Shown here one piece after another: positions 55,330-64,000 of a stretch of 64,000 nucleotides of DNA (positions are counted from its first letter, which is position 1; every line of letters starts with the position of its first letter). Source of the stretch: Maricaulaceae bacterium EIL42A08 (GTDB taxonomy: Bacteria > Pseudomonadota > Alphaproteobacteria > Caulobacterales > Maricaulaceae); assembly GCA_024178355.1 (NCBI GenBank), contig JAMZNZ010000001.1, positions 1 to 64,000 on the forward strand, read 5' to 3'. The notes under the pieces were generated by a model, which was not told where the DNA came from, ran no database searches, and saw only the letters and a program-made list of their open reading frames with translations. Made by a program: the position numbers and the translations under genes.

Positions 55330-56517
55330 TCAGGCCTCCGGCGTTAATTCGTTCAGCGCCTTGTCCAGTGCGCCAACAGCCTCGCGCACGTGATCTTCGG
55401 TAATGATCAGCGGCGGTGCCATGCGCGCGACATTGTCCCCAGCCGCACCCATCAACAGATGGTGTCCACGGGCCTTCGCGGCCAGTGTTTTATTCACATA
55501 ACCATCCTTTAGCTTCAGTCCGACCAGAAGACCGCGTCCGCGGATCTCCTCAATCTTTTCGCCATGGGCATCGGCCAGGCCCGCCAATTGCTGGCGTAGC
55601 GTATTGGAAATATCCACCACATGCTGAAGAAAGCCGTCGCTGGTGAGCTCGTCATAGACGACGTTGCCAACCGCCATGGCCAGCGGGTTACCGCCAAAGG
55701 TGGAGCCGTGCGTGCCCACCACCATGTGATCGCCCGCTTTTTCAGTCGCCAGGCAGGCTCCCATCGGGAAGCCGCCGCCGACACCCTTGGCCACCGCCAT
55801 GATGTCTGGCTGGGCGGTTTCAGCCCACTCATGGGCCCAAAGCTTGCCGGTCCGGCCAGCGCCAGCCTGAACCTCGTCATAAATCAAGAGGAGGCCATGC
55901 TCGTCACACAGCTCACGCAGGCCGCGCAGGCATACATCAGGAATGGCCCGCACACCGCCCTCGCCCTGAACCGGCTCGACGATGACCGCTGCAGTTTCCT
56001 CGGTGATGGCGTTCTTAAGCGCCTCGTGATCGCCGAACTCGACCTGGTCAAAGCCCTCCATCGCCGGACCGAAACCTTCAAGATATTTCGGGTTGCCGCC
56101 CGCATTGATGGCACCATAGGTGCGCCCGTGAAAGGCGCCGGTGAAGGTGATCACGCGATAGCGGTCCGGGCGGCCATTGGCGAAGTGATAGTGGCGCGCG
56201 GTCTTGATCGCGCATTCCACAGCCTCGGTGCCTGAATTGGTGAAGAAAACGCGGTCCGCAAAGCTGTCGCGGCAATACTTCTCAGCCAGTTCGCGCTGGC
56301 CCGGCACGCGAAACATGTTCGACGTGTGCCACAGCTTTTCGGCCTGCTCTTTCAGGGCTGCCACCGCCTTGGGGTGGGCATGGCCCAGACCGTTCACCGC
56401 AATGCCGGAGATAAAGTCCAGATAGCGATCCCCGCCCTTTTCAATCAGGTAGACGCCCTCACCGCGGTCAAAATTCAGATCCGGCGGGCTGTAGGTATCC
56501 ATCAATGGCGCGGGCAT
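55330..56517 (-). CDS. argD: Acetylornithine/N-succinyldiaminopimelate aminotransferase
   Basis: A 395-residue class III aminotransferase of arginine and lysine synthesis. Present are FISGIAVNGLGHAHPKAV, VFFTNSGTEAVECAIKTARH, FTGAFHGRTYGA, EPVQGEGGVRA, LLIYDEVQAGAGRTGKLWA and the PLP-binding lysine in MAVAKGVGGGFPMGACL. It uses glutamate as the amino donor. I favour the ATG at 56517 because AAGGGG is eight bases upstream; ATGs at 56532 and 56523 are in frame. It is upstream of hslO in the same direction. Confidence 0.94.
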   Translation of the reverse strand: MPAPLMDTYSPPDLNFDRGEGVYLIEKGGDRYLDFISGIAVNGLGHAHPKAVAALKEQAEKLWHTSNMFRVPGQRELAEKYCRDSFADRVFFTNSGTEAVECAIKTARHYHFANGRPDRYRVITFTGAFHGRTYGAINAGGNPKYLEGFGPAMEGFDQVEFGDHEALKNAITEETAAVIVEPVQGEGGVRAIPDVCLRGLRELCDEHGLLLIYDEVQAGAGRTGKLWAHEWAETAQPDIMAVAKGVGGGFPMGACLATEKAGDHMVVGTHGSTFGGNPLAMAVGNVVYDELTSDGFLQHVVDISNTLRQQLAGLADAHGEKIEEIRGRGLLVGLKLKDGYVNKTLAAKARGHHLLMGAAGDNVARMAPPLIITEDHVREAVGALDKALNELTPEA

Positions 56518-56578
56518 AAGCATCCCCTTCAAGCTAAATCGGTGAAAAATCTTGTGGCGTGATCTAGAACCAGTCCGG

Positions 56579-57406
56579 TCAGCTCTTCAAGCGCCAGCCG
56601 GAGCGCAAAAGCACAAGACAGGCAACCAGAAGCGCAGCATTGATCACAAGACAGACCAGCGCGCCCACAAGAAGATTGCTGTCATGGGCCCCAATGAAGC
56701 CATAGCGGAAGCCATCGATCAGGAAGAAGACCGGGTTGACGTGGCTGATCGAATAGAAGGGCTCAGGCAGGCGCTCCACCGAGTAGAAAGTGCCCGACAG
56801 AAAGGCCAGCGGCATGATGATGAAGTTGGTGATCACTGCCAGGTGATCAAACTTCTCCGCCCAGAGCCCGGCAATCACACCGACCATGGCCATCATCGCA
56901 GCAGCCGACAAACCGAAATACACCAGCGCCCACGGGTGCGCGATCGACATCTCCACAAACGGGAACAGCACAAACGCGACGCTTGTCGCCACCGCCACCA
57001 GGACGCCGCGTGTAATCGCACCACCAATGAAGGCGGCAGCAAGCTCAGACGGGGAAAGCGGCGGCATCATCCAGTCCACAGTGTTGCCCATCATTTTCGC
57101 TGAGATCAGCGAGCTTGAGGAATTGGCAAAGGCATTGTTCAGAACGCCCAGCATCACAAGGCCGGGGGCCAGGAAGCTGGTGAAAGCCACGCCGCCAATC
57201 GCTTCACGATCGGGCCCGATCGCCAGCGTAAACACCATCATGAACAACAGGTTGGTGGCCACAGGTGCCAGCACTGTCTGGAAGTGAACCTTTAAAAAGC
57301 GGCGCACTTCCTTGTGGTACAGCGTCCAGAGCCCCAGCCAGTTTACAGCGCCGATGGCGCGCGGCTTGGGCGGAGTGGCGACCGTAGCATTTTTCAAGTC
57401 TGACAA
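56579..57406 (-). CDS. ABC-2 type transporter permease
   Basis: A 275-residue membrane protein with six hydrophobic helices. The ABC-2 pattern is visible: TLYHKEVRRFLKVHFQTVLA before helix 1, FTSFLAPGLVMLGVLNNAF, DWMMPPLSPSELAAAFIGGA and the late FLSGTFYSVERLPEPFYSIS, which is the usual signature. It would export lipids, polysaccharide or drugs with an ATPase subunit, but no ATPase gene is adjacent. I start at the TTG at 57406, preceded by AAGGGAT, because no ATG fits and the longer frame enters the upstream promoter. It is divergent from gcrA. Confidence 0.87.
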   Translation of the reverse strand: MSDLKNATVATPPKPRAIGAVNWLGLWTLYHKEVRRFLKVHFQTVLAPVATNLLFMMVFTLAIGPDREAIGGVAFTSFLAPGLVMLGVLNNAFANSSSSLISAKMMGNTVDWMMPPLSPSELAAAFIGGAITRGVLVAVATSVAFVLFPFVEMSIAHPWALVYFGLSAAAMMAMVGVIAGLWAEKFDHLAVITNFIIMPLAFLSGTFYSVERLPEPFYSISHVNPVFFLIDGFRYGFIGAHDSNLLVGALVCLVINAALLVACLVLLRSGWRLKS

Positions 57407-57480
57407 GGCTTGATCCCTTTTAGAGACACACGTGAATGAACTGTACGTGCTCGCTTTAGCACGCTTTTCCCCAGCATTTC

Positions 57481-57624
57481 GAATCAGCTTTCCACAGGCA
57501 GTGTCACCGCAAGGCTTGTGCGCGGCTGCGCCTTGGCTACTGTATCTTGTGTCGGGCCCAAGATGTTGAGCCAACGCCCCAAAAGAGGGCCACCTGTAGT
57601 AGGTGCGGTCAGCGGATCCGACTC
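57481..57624 (+). promoter_or_regulatory. gcrA upstream region with two GANTC sites
   Basis: GAATC at 57481-57485 and GACTC at 57620-57624 match the GANTC methylation target of CcrM in alphaproteobacteria. The second lies about 40 bases before the gcrA start. In Caulobacter CcrM methylation and GcrA act together at promoters, so these sites could link gcrA expression to the replication cycle. Two GANTC in about 145 bases can occur by chance, so this remains a suggestion. Confidence 0.4.
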
Positions 57625-57662
57625 GGATGTGGACAAGCGTAGCAGGCGAGGAGCGCACCGCC

Positions 57663-58226
57663 ATGGCATGGACTGAAGACCGTGTGGAAACCCTGAAGAA
57701 ACTTTGGGCTGATGGCTTGAGCGCCAGTCAGATCGCCAAGCAGCTGGGTGGTGTCACCCGCAATGCGGTGATCGGCAAAGTCCACCGCCTTGGCCTTTCC
57801 GGTCGTGCAACCCCGTCGCGCCCGGCGCGTCGTCCGGCACCGCGCCCGGCCCAGCCAAGAACGGCCAAACCGGCAGCGCCCAAGACGGCAAAGCCTGCCG
57901 TTGCGGCCAGCGCCAAGACCGCTCCGGCTCCGGCCCGCACCGCGCCAGAGCCTTCATTGCCCGCGCCCCAGGAAGCCCAGAAGCTTCCAAGCGGCGAATA
58001 CGCGACTGTGCTGACCCTGCGCGAAGGCATGTGCAAGTGGCCGATTGGTGACCCGGCCTCGACCGAGTTTCGCTTCTGTGGTCGCAAGTCAGGATCGGGC
58101 ACCGCTTACTGCGAAGCGCACTCGCAAGTGGCTTACCAGCCCCAAGCGAAACGCCGCCGCAAGCCGAGCGACGACGCCAAGGCGGTTCTCGATAGCATCC
58201 AGGCCGCCCGCCGCGTGAATTTCTAA
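57663..58226 (+). CDS. gcrA: Cell cycle regulator GcrA
   Basis: A 187-residue GcrA protein, a sigma-70 cofactor that controls promoters carrying GANTC methylation. The N-terminal helix-turn-helix reads MAWTEDRVETLKKLWADGLS and SQIAKQLGGVTRNAVIGKVH, followed by a Pro/Ala-rich linker (about 55-120). The C-terminal domain CKWPIGDPASTEFRFCGR with YCEAHSQVAYQP binds sigma-70. AGGAGCG lies upstream of the ATG. Its presence is the main reason to place the organism among GcrA-bearing alphaproteobacteria. A strong terminator follows. Confidence 0.96.
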   Translation: MAWTEDRVETLKKLWADGLSASQIAKQLGGVTRNAVIGKVHRLGLSGRATPSRPARRPAPRPAQPRTAKPAAPKTAKPAVAASAKTAPAPARTAPEPSLPAPQEAQKLPSGEYATVLTLREGMCKWPIGDPASTEFRFCGRKSGSGTAYCEAHSQVAYQPQAKRRRKPSDDAKAVLDSIQAARRVNF

Positions 58227-58250
58227 GTCACGCCAAAGCGTTAGGCATTA

Positions 58251-58282
58251 AAAACCCCGCACCATCCGGTGCGGGGTTTTTT
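58251..58282 (+). terminator. Rho-independent terminator of gcrA
   Basis: ACCCCGCACC (58254-58263) pairs with GGTGCGGGGT (58268-58277) around a four-base loop and is followed by TTTTT; on the other side AAAA makes it usable for the convergent phoB transcript as well. Confidence 0.92.
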
Positions 58283-58326
58283 GACGGGTCAGGTTTCGCC
58301 CGATCCTGGGTCAGGTTCATACAATC

Positions 58327-59013
58327 CTAGTTCGGATTTAAGGCGTATCCGGCCGAGCGAACCGTGCGGATCGGATCACCGTCACCAGCCTTGTTCAGAG
58401 CCTTGCGAAGGCGGCCAATATGGACGTCCACCGTACGTGCTTCGACATACACATCCGAGCCCCAGACAGCATCAAGTAACTGTTCTCGCGAGAAAACCCG
58501 GCCCGGGTGCTGAATGAGATAGTCCAGAAGCCGGAACTCGGTCGGGCCCAGATGCACCTCGGTGCCGGACCGGGTGACCCGGTGTGCCACACGATCAATC
58601 GTGATGTCGCCCACCACGACATTATCCTCGGCCAGACCAGGACGTATCCGCCGTAAAACGGCGCGAACCCGGGCGAATAACTCCTGCATCAGGAAGGGCT
58701 TGACCACATAGTCGTCCGCCCCGGTATCCAGCCCCCGGATGCGGTCGGCTTCCTCACCGCGCGCGGTCAGCATGATGATCGGCAGATTGCGGCTTTCCTG
58801 GCGGGTCCTAAGCCGCCGGCACACCTCGATCCCGGACACCTTGGGCAGCATCCAGTCCAGAACCACCACGTCAGGCTGGCGCTCCTCAACAAGCATCAGA
58901 GCCTCTTCGCCATCGGCGGCCATGGAGACCCTAAAGCCTTCTTTTTTCAGATTATACTGGAGGAGCTCAGACAGAGCGTCTTCATCCTCAACGACCAGAA
59001 TATGCGGTTGCAT
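58327..59013 (-). CDS. phoB: Phosphate regulon response regulator PhoB
   Basis: A 228-residue OmpR-type regulator. The receiver has acidic residues VEDED, phospho-acceptor in VVLDWMLPKVSG, and the conserved Lys in YVVKPFLMQEL. The C-terminal winged helix has HLGPTEFRLLDYLIQHPGRV, REQLLDAVWGSDVYVEARTV and DVHIGRLRKAL, typical of PhoB. It activates phosphate-starvation genes. It is the last gene of the pst-phoU-phoB run; phoR is not in the window and probably lies upstream of pstC. Confidence 0.95.
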   Translation of the reverse strand: MQPHILVVEDEDALSELLQYNLKKEGFRVSMAADGEEALMLVEERQPDVVVLDWMLPKVSGIEVCRRLRTRQESRNLPIIMLTARGEEADRIRGLDTGADDYVVKPFLMQELFARVRAVLRRIRPGLAEDNVVVGDITIDRVAHRVTRSGTEVHLGPTEFRLLDYLIQHPGRVFSREQLLDAVWGSDVYVEARTVDVHIGRLRKALNKAGDGDPIRTVRSAGYALNPN

Positions 59014-59015
59014 GT

Positions 59016-59732
59016 CTATTCCCCATCGAAGGCAGTCGGCCGGGTTCCCCGCGGCCTGGTTGCGGCGATGTCCGCCCCGGTTACGAGATAGTGGACGACT
59101 TCCGCGATGTTGGTCGCGTGGTCGCCGATACGCTCAAGATTCTTTGCGATGAAGAGCAGATGTGCCCCCGGCTCAATCATCGACTTTTCATCGGCCATGG
59201 CCGTTACAAGCTCGCGGAAAAGCGCGTTGTAATGCTCGTCGACATCATCATCGCGCTCCCACACCGCGATCGCCTTCTCCGCGTTGCCTGTGGCATAGGC
59301 ATCCAGCACCTCATTGAGGTGGCTCTGAACAACTTTACCCATGCGATCCACCGCCACAGCAAAGCTTGTCGGATCACTCTCAATCAGGGTTGGAACCCGC
59401 CGCGCGATCGATTTGGCCAGATCAGCTACACGCTCGAGATCATTGACGATTTTCAGTGCGGAGATACAGGTGCGCAGGTCCTGAGCGATGGGCTGACGCA
59501 GCGCCAGAAGGCGGATGATTTGCTTCTCGATCACCCTCTCGCGGTTGTCCACATCCCGGTCACGCAGCACCACCGCCGCAGCGCGCTCAGCATCGCGGGT
59601 ACTTGCAGACTCAAGGGCATCGGCCACCATGCTTTCAGCCATGCCGCCCATAGCCGAAACATCAGCTGAGAGCTGTTCAAGCTCTTCTGAGAACGCCTTG
59701 ACGATATGAGGCGCATTTACTGGGGCAACCAT
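59016..59732 (-). CDS. phoU: Phosphate uptake regulator PhoU
   Basis: A 238-residue helical protein of two similar three-helix bundles. The metal-binding-type segments are DNRERVIEKQIIRLLALRQ with RTCISALKIVNDLERVADLA, and YNALFRELVTAM with LLFIAKNLERIGDHATNIAE. It links the Pst transporter with the PhoR kinase and dampens the response when phosphate is plentiful. It is two bases upstream of phoB and 46 bases downstream of pstB. Confidence 0.96.
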   Translation of the reverse strand: MVAPVNAPHIVKAFSEELEQLSADVSAMGGMAESMVADALESASTRDAERAAAVVLRDRDVDNRERVIEKQIIRLLALRQPIAQDLRTCISALKIVNDLERVADLAKSIARRVPTLIESDPTSFAVAVDRMGKVVQSHLNEVLDAYATGNAEKAIAVWERDDDVDEHYNALFRELVTAMADEKSMIEPGAHLLFIAKNLERIGDHATNIAEVVHYLVTGADIAATRPRGTRPTAFDGE

Positions 59733-59778
59733 TTGAATGCCCTTTCATTAGTTGAGTAACAGGCGAACTTGCGAGCCA

Positions 59779-60612
59779 TCAGCCGAAACGCCCTGTGATG
59801 TAATCCTGCGTACGCTGGTCGCGCGGATTGGTGAAAATTTCTTCGGTTGGCCCGTATTCCACCAGGCTTCCCAGATGGAAAAAGGCTGTCATTTGAGACA
59901 CTCGCGCGGCCTGCGCCATGGAGTGGGTGACGATGATGAGCGTGTAGTTTTCTCGTAACTCATCAATGAGTTCTTCAATGCGCGCAGTCGCAATCGGATC
60001 CAGCGCCGAGCACGGCTCGTCCATCAGGATGACTTCTGGATTGACCGCGATGGCGCGCGCGATGACCAGCCGCTGCTGCTGCCCGCCCGACAGAGACGTC
60101 CCTGGCTGATCCAGCCGATCGGCGACCTCGTCCCACAGGCCCGCCTTGCGCAAGCTGGTCTCCACGATGGCGTCCAGCTGGTCTTTATCCGCAGCCAGAC
60201 CATGGATGCGCGGTCCATAGGCAACATTCTCGTAGATCGTTTTGGGGAAGGGGTTAGGCTTCTGGAACACCATGCCAACCCGCGCCCGCAACACTACCGG
60301 ATCCACATTGCGGTCATTGACCTCCTCGCCATCAATCAGGATGGATCCCGACACTCGCGCATTGTCGATCGTGTCGTTCATCCTGTTGATCGAACGAAGG
60401 AAAGTCGACTTGCCACAGCCAGACGGCCCGATGAAAGACGTCACCGTACAGGCTGGAATCTCGATGCTGACACCGTTCAGCGCCGACTTGTCGCCATAGT
60501 GCACGGTCACGTTTTTGGTCGCCACCTTGGTGGTGTAGCTACCTTCAACCGGGTGGTAGAGTGTCTCCTGGCGAACGGATGCGCCAGCCTGAAGCTTCTC
60601 ATACGCTGTCAC
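59779..60612 (-). CDS. pstB: Phosphate ABC transporter ATP-binding protein PstB
   Basis: A 277-residue ATPase. Walker A is [17 protein letters not shown], the signature is [15 protein letters not shown], Walker B is [15 protein letters not shown], and [12 protein letters not shown] is the switch His. It powers phosphate import with PstA and PstC. The GTG at 60612 has GGAG nine bases upstream and lies just after the pstA stop; an ATG at 60660 would overlap pstA. Residues 1-30 ([20 protein letters not shown]) form an N-terminal extension seen in alphaproteobacterial PstB. Confidence 0.95.
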   Translation of the reverse strand: MTAYEKLQAGASVRQETLYHPVEGSYTTKVATKNVTVHYGDKSALNGVSIEIPACTVTSFIGPSGCGKSTFLRSINRMNDTIDNARVSGSILIDGEEVNDRNVDPVVLRARVGMVFQKPNPFPKTIYENVAYGPRIHGLAADKDQLDAIVETSLRKAGLWDEVADRLDQPGTSLSGGQQQRLVIARAIAVNPEVILMDEPCSALDPIATARIEELIDELRENYTLIIVTHSMAQAARVSQMTAFFHLGSLVEYGPTEEIFTNPRDQRTQDYITGRFG

Positions 60613-60613
60613 G

Positions 60614-62350
60614 TCACCATCTCCGCTCGTATTTACGGCGCAGATAAATCGCCACCGCATTGAACAGGACCATCAAGACCAGCAGCACCAGAATGGCGGC
60701 TGCGGTGCGCGCTTCGAAGGCGCGCTCTGCGCTTGTGGACCAGATAAAAATCTGCACCGGCATGACCGTTGAGGGATCTGTGAAGCCGGTAAATCCGAAG
60801 TTTGGGGCATCGGCCACAAAGGCCACCATGCCGATCATCAAAAGCGGGGCTGTCTCACCCAGAGCCTGCGCGAGGCCAATGATTGAACCCGTCAGCATAC
60901 CAGGCATCGCTAGCGGAAGCACGTGGTGGAAAACCGCCTGCGTCCTTGATGCACCAACCCCAAGCGCGGCTTCCCGGATTGAAGGCGGCACCGCTTTCAG
61001 CGCTGCGCGTGATGAGATGATAACTGTCGGCAAGGTCATCAGCGCCAGCACCATACCGCCCAGCAACGGTGTCGATCGTGGCAGACCAAAGGCATTGATG
61101 AAGACCGCCAACCCCAACAAGCCAAACACAATCGAGGGCACCGCAGCCAGGTTATTGATATTGACCTCGATCAAACGAGTCAGCCGGTTCCTGGGCGCAA
61201 ATTCTTCCAGATAGATCGCTGCCCCGACACCAACTGGCACCGCCAGAAAAATCGTTATGACCATGGTGAGTATCGTACCGATCAAGGCACCGCGCACGCC
61301 GGCCAGCTCAGGCTCGCGACTGTCAGCATTGGTAAACAGCAAAGCGTTGAAGGCGTTGCGTACAAGCCCGCGCTCTTCCAGAAGGCGCACGAAAACCATC
61401 TGTCGGTCGGTAATCAGACGTGTCGCAGCAGGGGTCTCGATCTCCCAGAACGACCAGCGGGTCACAGATCCGGACCAGGCCTGGTCAGCCAGAAGCACCT
61501 CTCCGGTCGCCTCCCGACCGCCCGATGTAATCGATGTCAGGCGTACGATCGTATCACCCGCCCGTACAAGCAGGCTCGGCTCTCGCGGGCCCAGTAAAAA
61601 GTCTGCGCCGGGCCGTAGGCGCTCGTTGAGCTGCTGTACACGCATCTGAGCGCGCTGAGCCTCAGCCTCGAGGATTTCCCGCTCATCAGGGTCAATCGTC
61701 TGGCGAGCAGACGCGAGCGCGGCTTCAGCCGCTGCTGCGTAACGGTTTGCACGATCAGCCATCACCTGACGCAAGCGATCTGCAAACGGGGCCAGCACAG
61801 CCTCCTGTGCCTCAAGCCTGGCAACATTGCCTGCAATCTCGATCGAAAGCGAGGCGTTCATATCAATCTGGCGCTCGCTGACTGAAGCGCCTTTGAGATA
61901 CCGGTCCGCATCGTCAGAAATCGGGAACTCAAAATCGACCGATTGGCCAACAAGATCCGGATTGTTGACCACGTCCGTCAGGAGCCGGGACGCGTTGATT
62001 GCGCTATAGATCCCGAACAGCTCGCGGAGCTCACCAACGCCGTGCACCGTGGGAAACTGATCGCGCAGCGCGGCCTGGAGTGCCGCATTGTAACTGCCGC
62101 GCCTCAAACTTGCCTCGCTGCCATCACCGCGGGGGTCAACCAGCTCACGCTCAAGCGTGACGGGCAAGGTCAGGCGGTGGGCGGTAAAGGCTGCCAGCGA
62201 CTGGGTGAGGATTGAACCAACCAGCAACGTCAAAAACAGCACAGCAAGCGTTATCGCGGTCAGGCCATAGGCCTGAAAGCGTTGTTCAGCCCTGTGACGT
62301 TGCGGCAAGCGCTCCATCACGGCGTCACGGATCGGAGCCAGCTTACTCAT
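60614..62350 (-). CDS. pstA: Phosphate ABC transporter permease PstA, extended form
   Basis: A 578-residue protein. An N-terminal DUF3333-like region ([20 protein letters not shown] helix, then a long non-membrane segment with coiled-coil character to about residue 300) precedes the BPD transport permease domain ([20 protein letters not shown], the EAA-type loop [20 protein letters not shown]). This long form is standard in many alphaproteobacteria. The ATG at 62350 overlaps the pstC stop by eight bases. The extra domain probably faces the periplasm between the first helix and the core; its role is unknown. Confidence 0.93.
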   Translation of the reverse strand: MSKLAPIRDAVMERLPQRHRAEQRFQAYGLTAITLAVLFLTLLVGSILTQSLAAFTAHRLTLPVTLERELVDPRGDGSEASLRRGSYNAALQAALRDQFPTVHGVGELRELFGIYSAINASRLLTDVVNNPDLVGQSVDFEFPISDDADRYLKGASVSERQIDMNASLSIEIAGNVARLEAQEAVLAPFADRLRQVMADRANRYAAAAEAALASARQTIDPDEREILEAEAQRAQMRVQQLNERLRPGADFLLGPREPSLLVRAGDTIVRLTSITSGGREATGEVLLADQAWSGSVTRWSFWEIETPAATRLITDRQMVFVRLLEERGLVRNAFNALLFTNADSREPELAGVRGALIGTILTMVITIFLAVPVGVGAAIYLEEFAPRNRLTRLIEVNINNLAAVPSIVFGLLGLAVFINAFGLPRSTPLLGGMVLALMTLPTVIISSRAALKAVPPSIREAALGVGASRTQAVFHHVLPLAMPGMLTGSIIGLAQALGETAPLLMIGMVAFVADAPNFGFTGFTDPSTVMPVQIFIWSTSAERAFEARTAAAILVLLVLMVLFNAVAIYLRRKYERRW

Positions 62351-64000
62351 AGCGCTCTCTGAAACGCTCAACGACGCGCAGCGCGGCAATGTTCAAAAAG
62401 AGCGTGAGCGCAAACAGCACAAGCGCCAGCGCGAAGGCCGAAAGCGTCTTGGCGCTTTCAAATTCCTGGTCACCGGTGATCAGCATGACAATCTGAACCG
62501 TGATCGTCGTCACCGATTCAAGGGGGTTCGCCGTCAGATTGGCCCCCTGCCCGGCGGCCATGACGACGATCATCGTTTCACCGATGGCGCGGCTCACTGC
62601 CAGAAGGATTGCACCGACAATGCCGGGCAAAGCTGCCGGCAAGACGACATGGCGCACCGCTTCAGACTTGGTCGCCCCCATCGCATAGGCACCGTCGCGC
62701 AGGGACTGTGGCACAGCATTGATTACGTCATCAGACAGGGATGACACAAAGGGGATGATCATGATCCCCATAACCAGACCTGCCGACAAAGCGCTTTGAG
62801 TGACCGCGTCCTCATAGCCCAAAAGGACCGCCGCATCGCGGATGAACGGCCCCACGGTCAAAAGGGCAAAGAAGCCATAGACCACTGTCGGAACCCCGGC
62901 GAGAATCTCCAGCACCGGCTTGGCGATCGCGCGAAAGCGCGAACTGGCGTATTCCGACAGGTAAATCGCGGCGAACAACCCGACCGGCACCGCAACACAC
63001 ATGGCCACCAGCGTGATCAGAGCCGTTCCGGCAAAAAGCGGGACGGCACCAAAGGCACCGGTTTGTCCGACCTGATCCGCCCGAATGGCTATTTGTGGGC
63101 TCCACTGGAGACCGAACAGGAATTCATGGATGCGCCAGTCGATGGCAGCAAAAAACCGTATGGATTCGAACAAAAGCGACAGCACAATGCCAAGAGTTGT
63201 CAGGATCGCGATGCCGGACATGGCAAAAAGCGCGAAGGAAACCACACCTTCCAACCGGTTGCGCGCTCTGAAGGTCACCGTGATTTGGCGGCGCATCCAT
63301 GTCAGCCCCCCAAGCGCCATGGCCATGGCAAGCCCGGCGGACGACCATCGAAACATCTCGTCCCACGGCCGCATGGCATCACCGGCTGCAATGAGCGCAG
63401 AGGAATTTCGGCTGGCAAAGCCTTCGCCAAAGGCAAGCGCGCGCGCGTCGGTCAGGAACAGATCCCGGCGGTCCGGAGTGGCCCTCCAGTACTCAAAGCC
63501 AGCCCGCGCGCGATCTCCAGCCAGATTATCAGGGGCGCGCACCGCAATTGACGCCGCAATCCGGTCCTGGACTTGAGATATTTCACCCTGCAGGCGATTC
63601 AGCTCGACCGTAAGGTCTCCCAGACTGCGCTGGTAAGCGGCCACCTCGCCACCATCACGCCGAGCCTTGTCCAGTTCGCTGCGGGCAACCTGGGCATCGG
63701 CTTCAAGCTGCGCAATGGCGTCATTGAGACGGCTTAAATCAGGGTCTTGAGCCAACTGGGTGTCATAGGCCCGGATCAGCGGTGCAGCTTCACGCTCCAG
63801 CTCACCCATCGCCAGCGTGTTGACCAGGCTTGTTCCCGTCAGCCCGTAAAGGGCCAGCAATATAAGCGCAGGTACGCCGGTCCACAGCGCAAGATAATAC
63901 CCGTAATAGCTTGGCAGCGAATGCAGCTCACTCGGACGGCCAGCTGCAGCCACAAAGGCTTGGCGACGACCGACCAAATAGCCAATCGCCGTCAGCACCA
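62343..64000 (-). CDS. pstC: Phosphate ABC transporter permease PstC, N-terminus beyond window
   Basis: At least 552 residues, running off the right edge; the GTG at 63998 is probably an internal Val codon. The visible part begins within a first membrane helix (TAIGYLVGRRQAF), has a second helix (LALWTGVPALILLALYGLTG), then a non-membrane segment rich in coiled coil (ARSELDKARRDGGEV, LNRLQGEISQVQDRIA), and the permease core with AAIYLSEYASSRFRAIAKPV and the EAA-like LRDGAYAMGATKSEAVRHVV. This is the extended PstC type, matching the extended PstA next to it. It is the most upstream gene of the operon that is in the window. Confidence 0.93.
   Translation of the reverse strand, partial: VLTAIGYLVGRRQAFVAAAGRPSELHSLPSYYGYYLALWTGVPALILLALYGLTGTSLVNTLAMGELEREAAPLIRAYDTQLAQDPDLSRLNDAIAQLEADAQVARSELDKARRDGGEVAAYQRSLGDLTVELNRLQGEISQVQDRIAASIAVRAPDNLAGDRARAGFEYWRATPDRRDLFLTDARALAFGEGFASRNSSALIAAGDAMRPWDEMFRWSSAGLAMAMALGGLTWMRRQITVTFRARNRLEGVVSFALFAMSGIAILTTLGIVLSLLFESIRFFAAIDWRIHEFLFGLQWSPQIAIRADQVGQTGAFGAVPLFAGTALITLVAMCVAVPVGLFAAIYLSEYASSRFRAIAKPVLEILAGVPTVVYGFFALLTVGPFIRDAAVLLGYEDAVTQSALSAGLVMGIMIIPFVSSLSDDVINAVPQSLRDGAYAMGATKSEAVRHVVLPAALPGIVGAILLAVSRAIGETMIVVMAAGQGANLTANPLESVTTITVQIVMLITGDQEFESAKTLSAFALALVLFALTLFLNIAALRVVERFRERYE

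Overview
The window looks like a chromosomal segment of a marine-type alphaproteobacterium near the Caulobacterales/Maricaulales (Hyphomonadaceae-like). The evidence is a GcrA cell-cycle regulator with GANTC sites in front of it, the pst-phoU-phoB order, argD next to hslO, a long alphaproteobacterial dCTP deaminase, GC-rich codon use, and dispersed palindromic repeats of the kind common in this group. No database search was possible; names rest on recognisable motifs and gene order.

Layout. At 0-3.4 kb the left edge cuts an IS3-family element whose end supplies the last codons and stop of an AT-rich, probably acquired TIR-transmembrane-WD40 gene. From 3.4 to 31 kb the content is mostly housekeeping: rRNA and tRNA modification (rsmD, rluB-like, tadA, rlmJ), peptidase, lipoproteins, queC-queE, cutA, two paralogous hybrid histidine kinases around a midA-lgt pair, prs-rplY-pth, a large secreted zinc metalloprotease, a chemoreceptor and ychF. 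From 31 to 39 kb there are a drug efflux pump, an unrecognised two-gene unit sharing a C2-like domain, an enoyl-CoA hydratase-like enzyme, a 1-Cys peroxiredoxin, a SixA phosphatase, a membrane glycosyltransferase and a VTT membrane protein.

From 39.5 to 46.9 kb lies a haem/peroxide block: katG, then a tight operon of two unrecognised genes, a DyP-type peroxidase and a P450 whose I-helix lacks the usual acidic residue. Both unrecognised genes are interrupted by a single in-frame stop after the same GAT-TAC codon pair, with the frame and codon style continuing beyond. This is the most unusual feature of the window. A tRNA-Gly(CCC) follows, then a TPR-like membrane protein with a sharp compositional break inside it, a small partner, and an orphan radical SAM enzyme.

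From 50.8 to 58.2 kb are dcd, apaG, trkH, grpB-like, hslO, argD, an ABC-2 permease without an adjacent ATPase, and gcrA. From 58.3 kb to the end is the phosphate operon pstC-pstA-pstB-phoU-phoB, read right to left, with pstC running off the window. No CRISPR array, rRNA gene, prophage or replication origin was seen.
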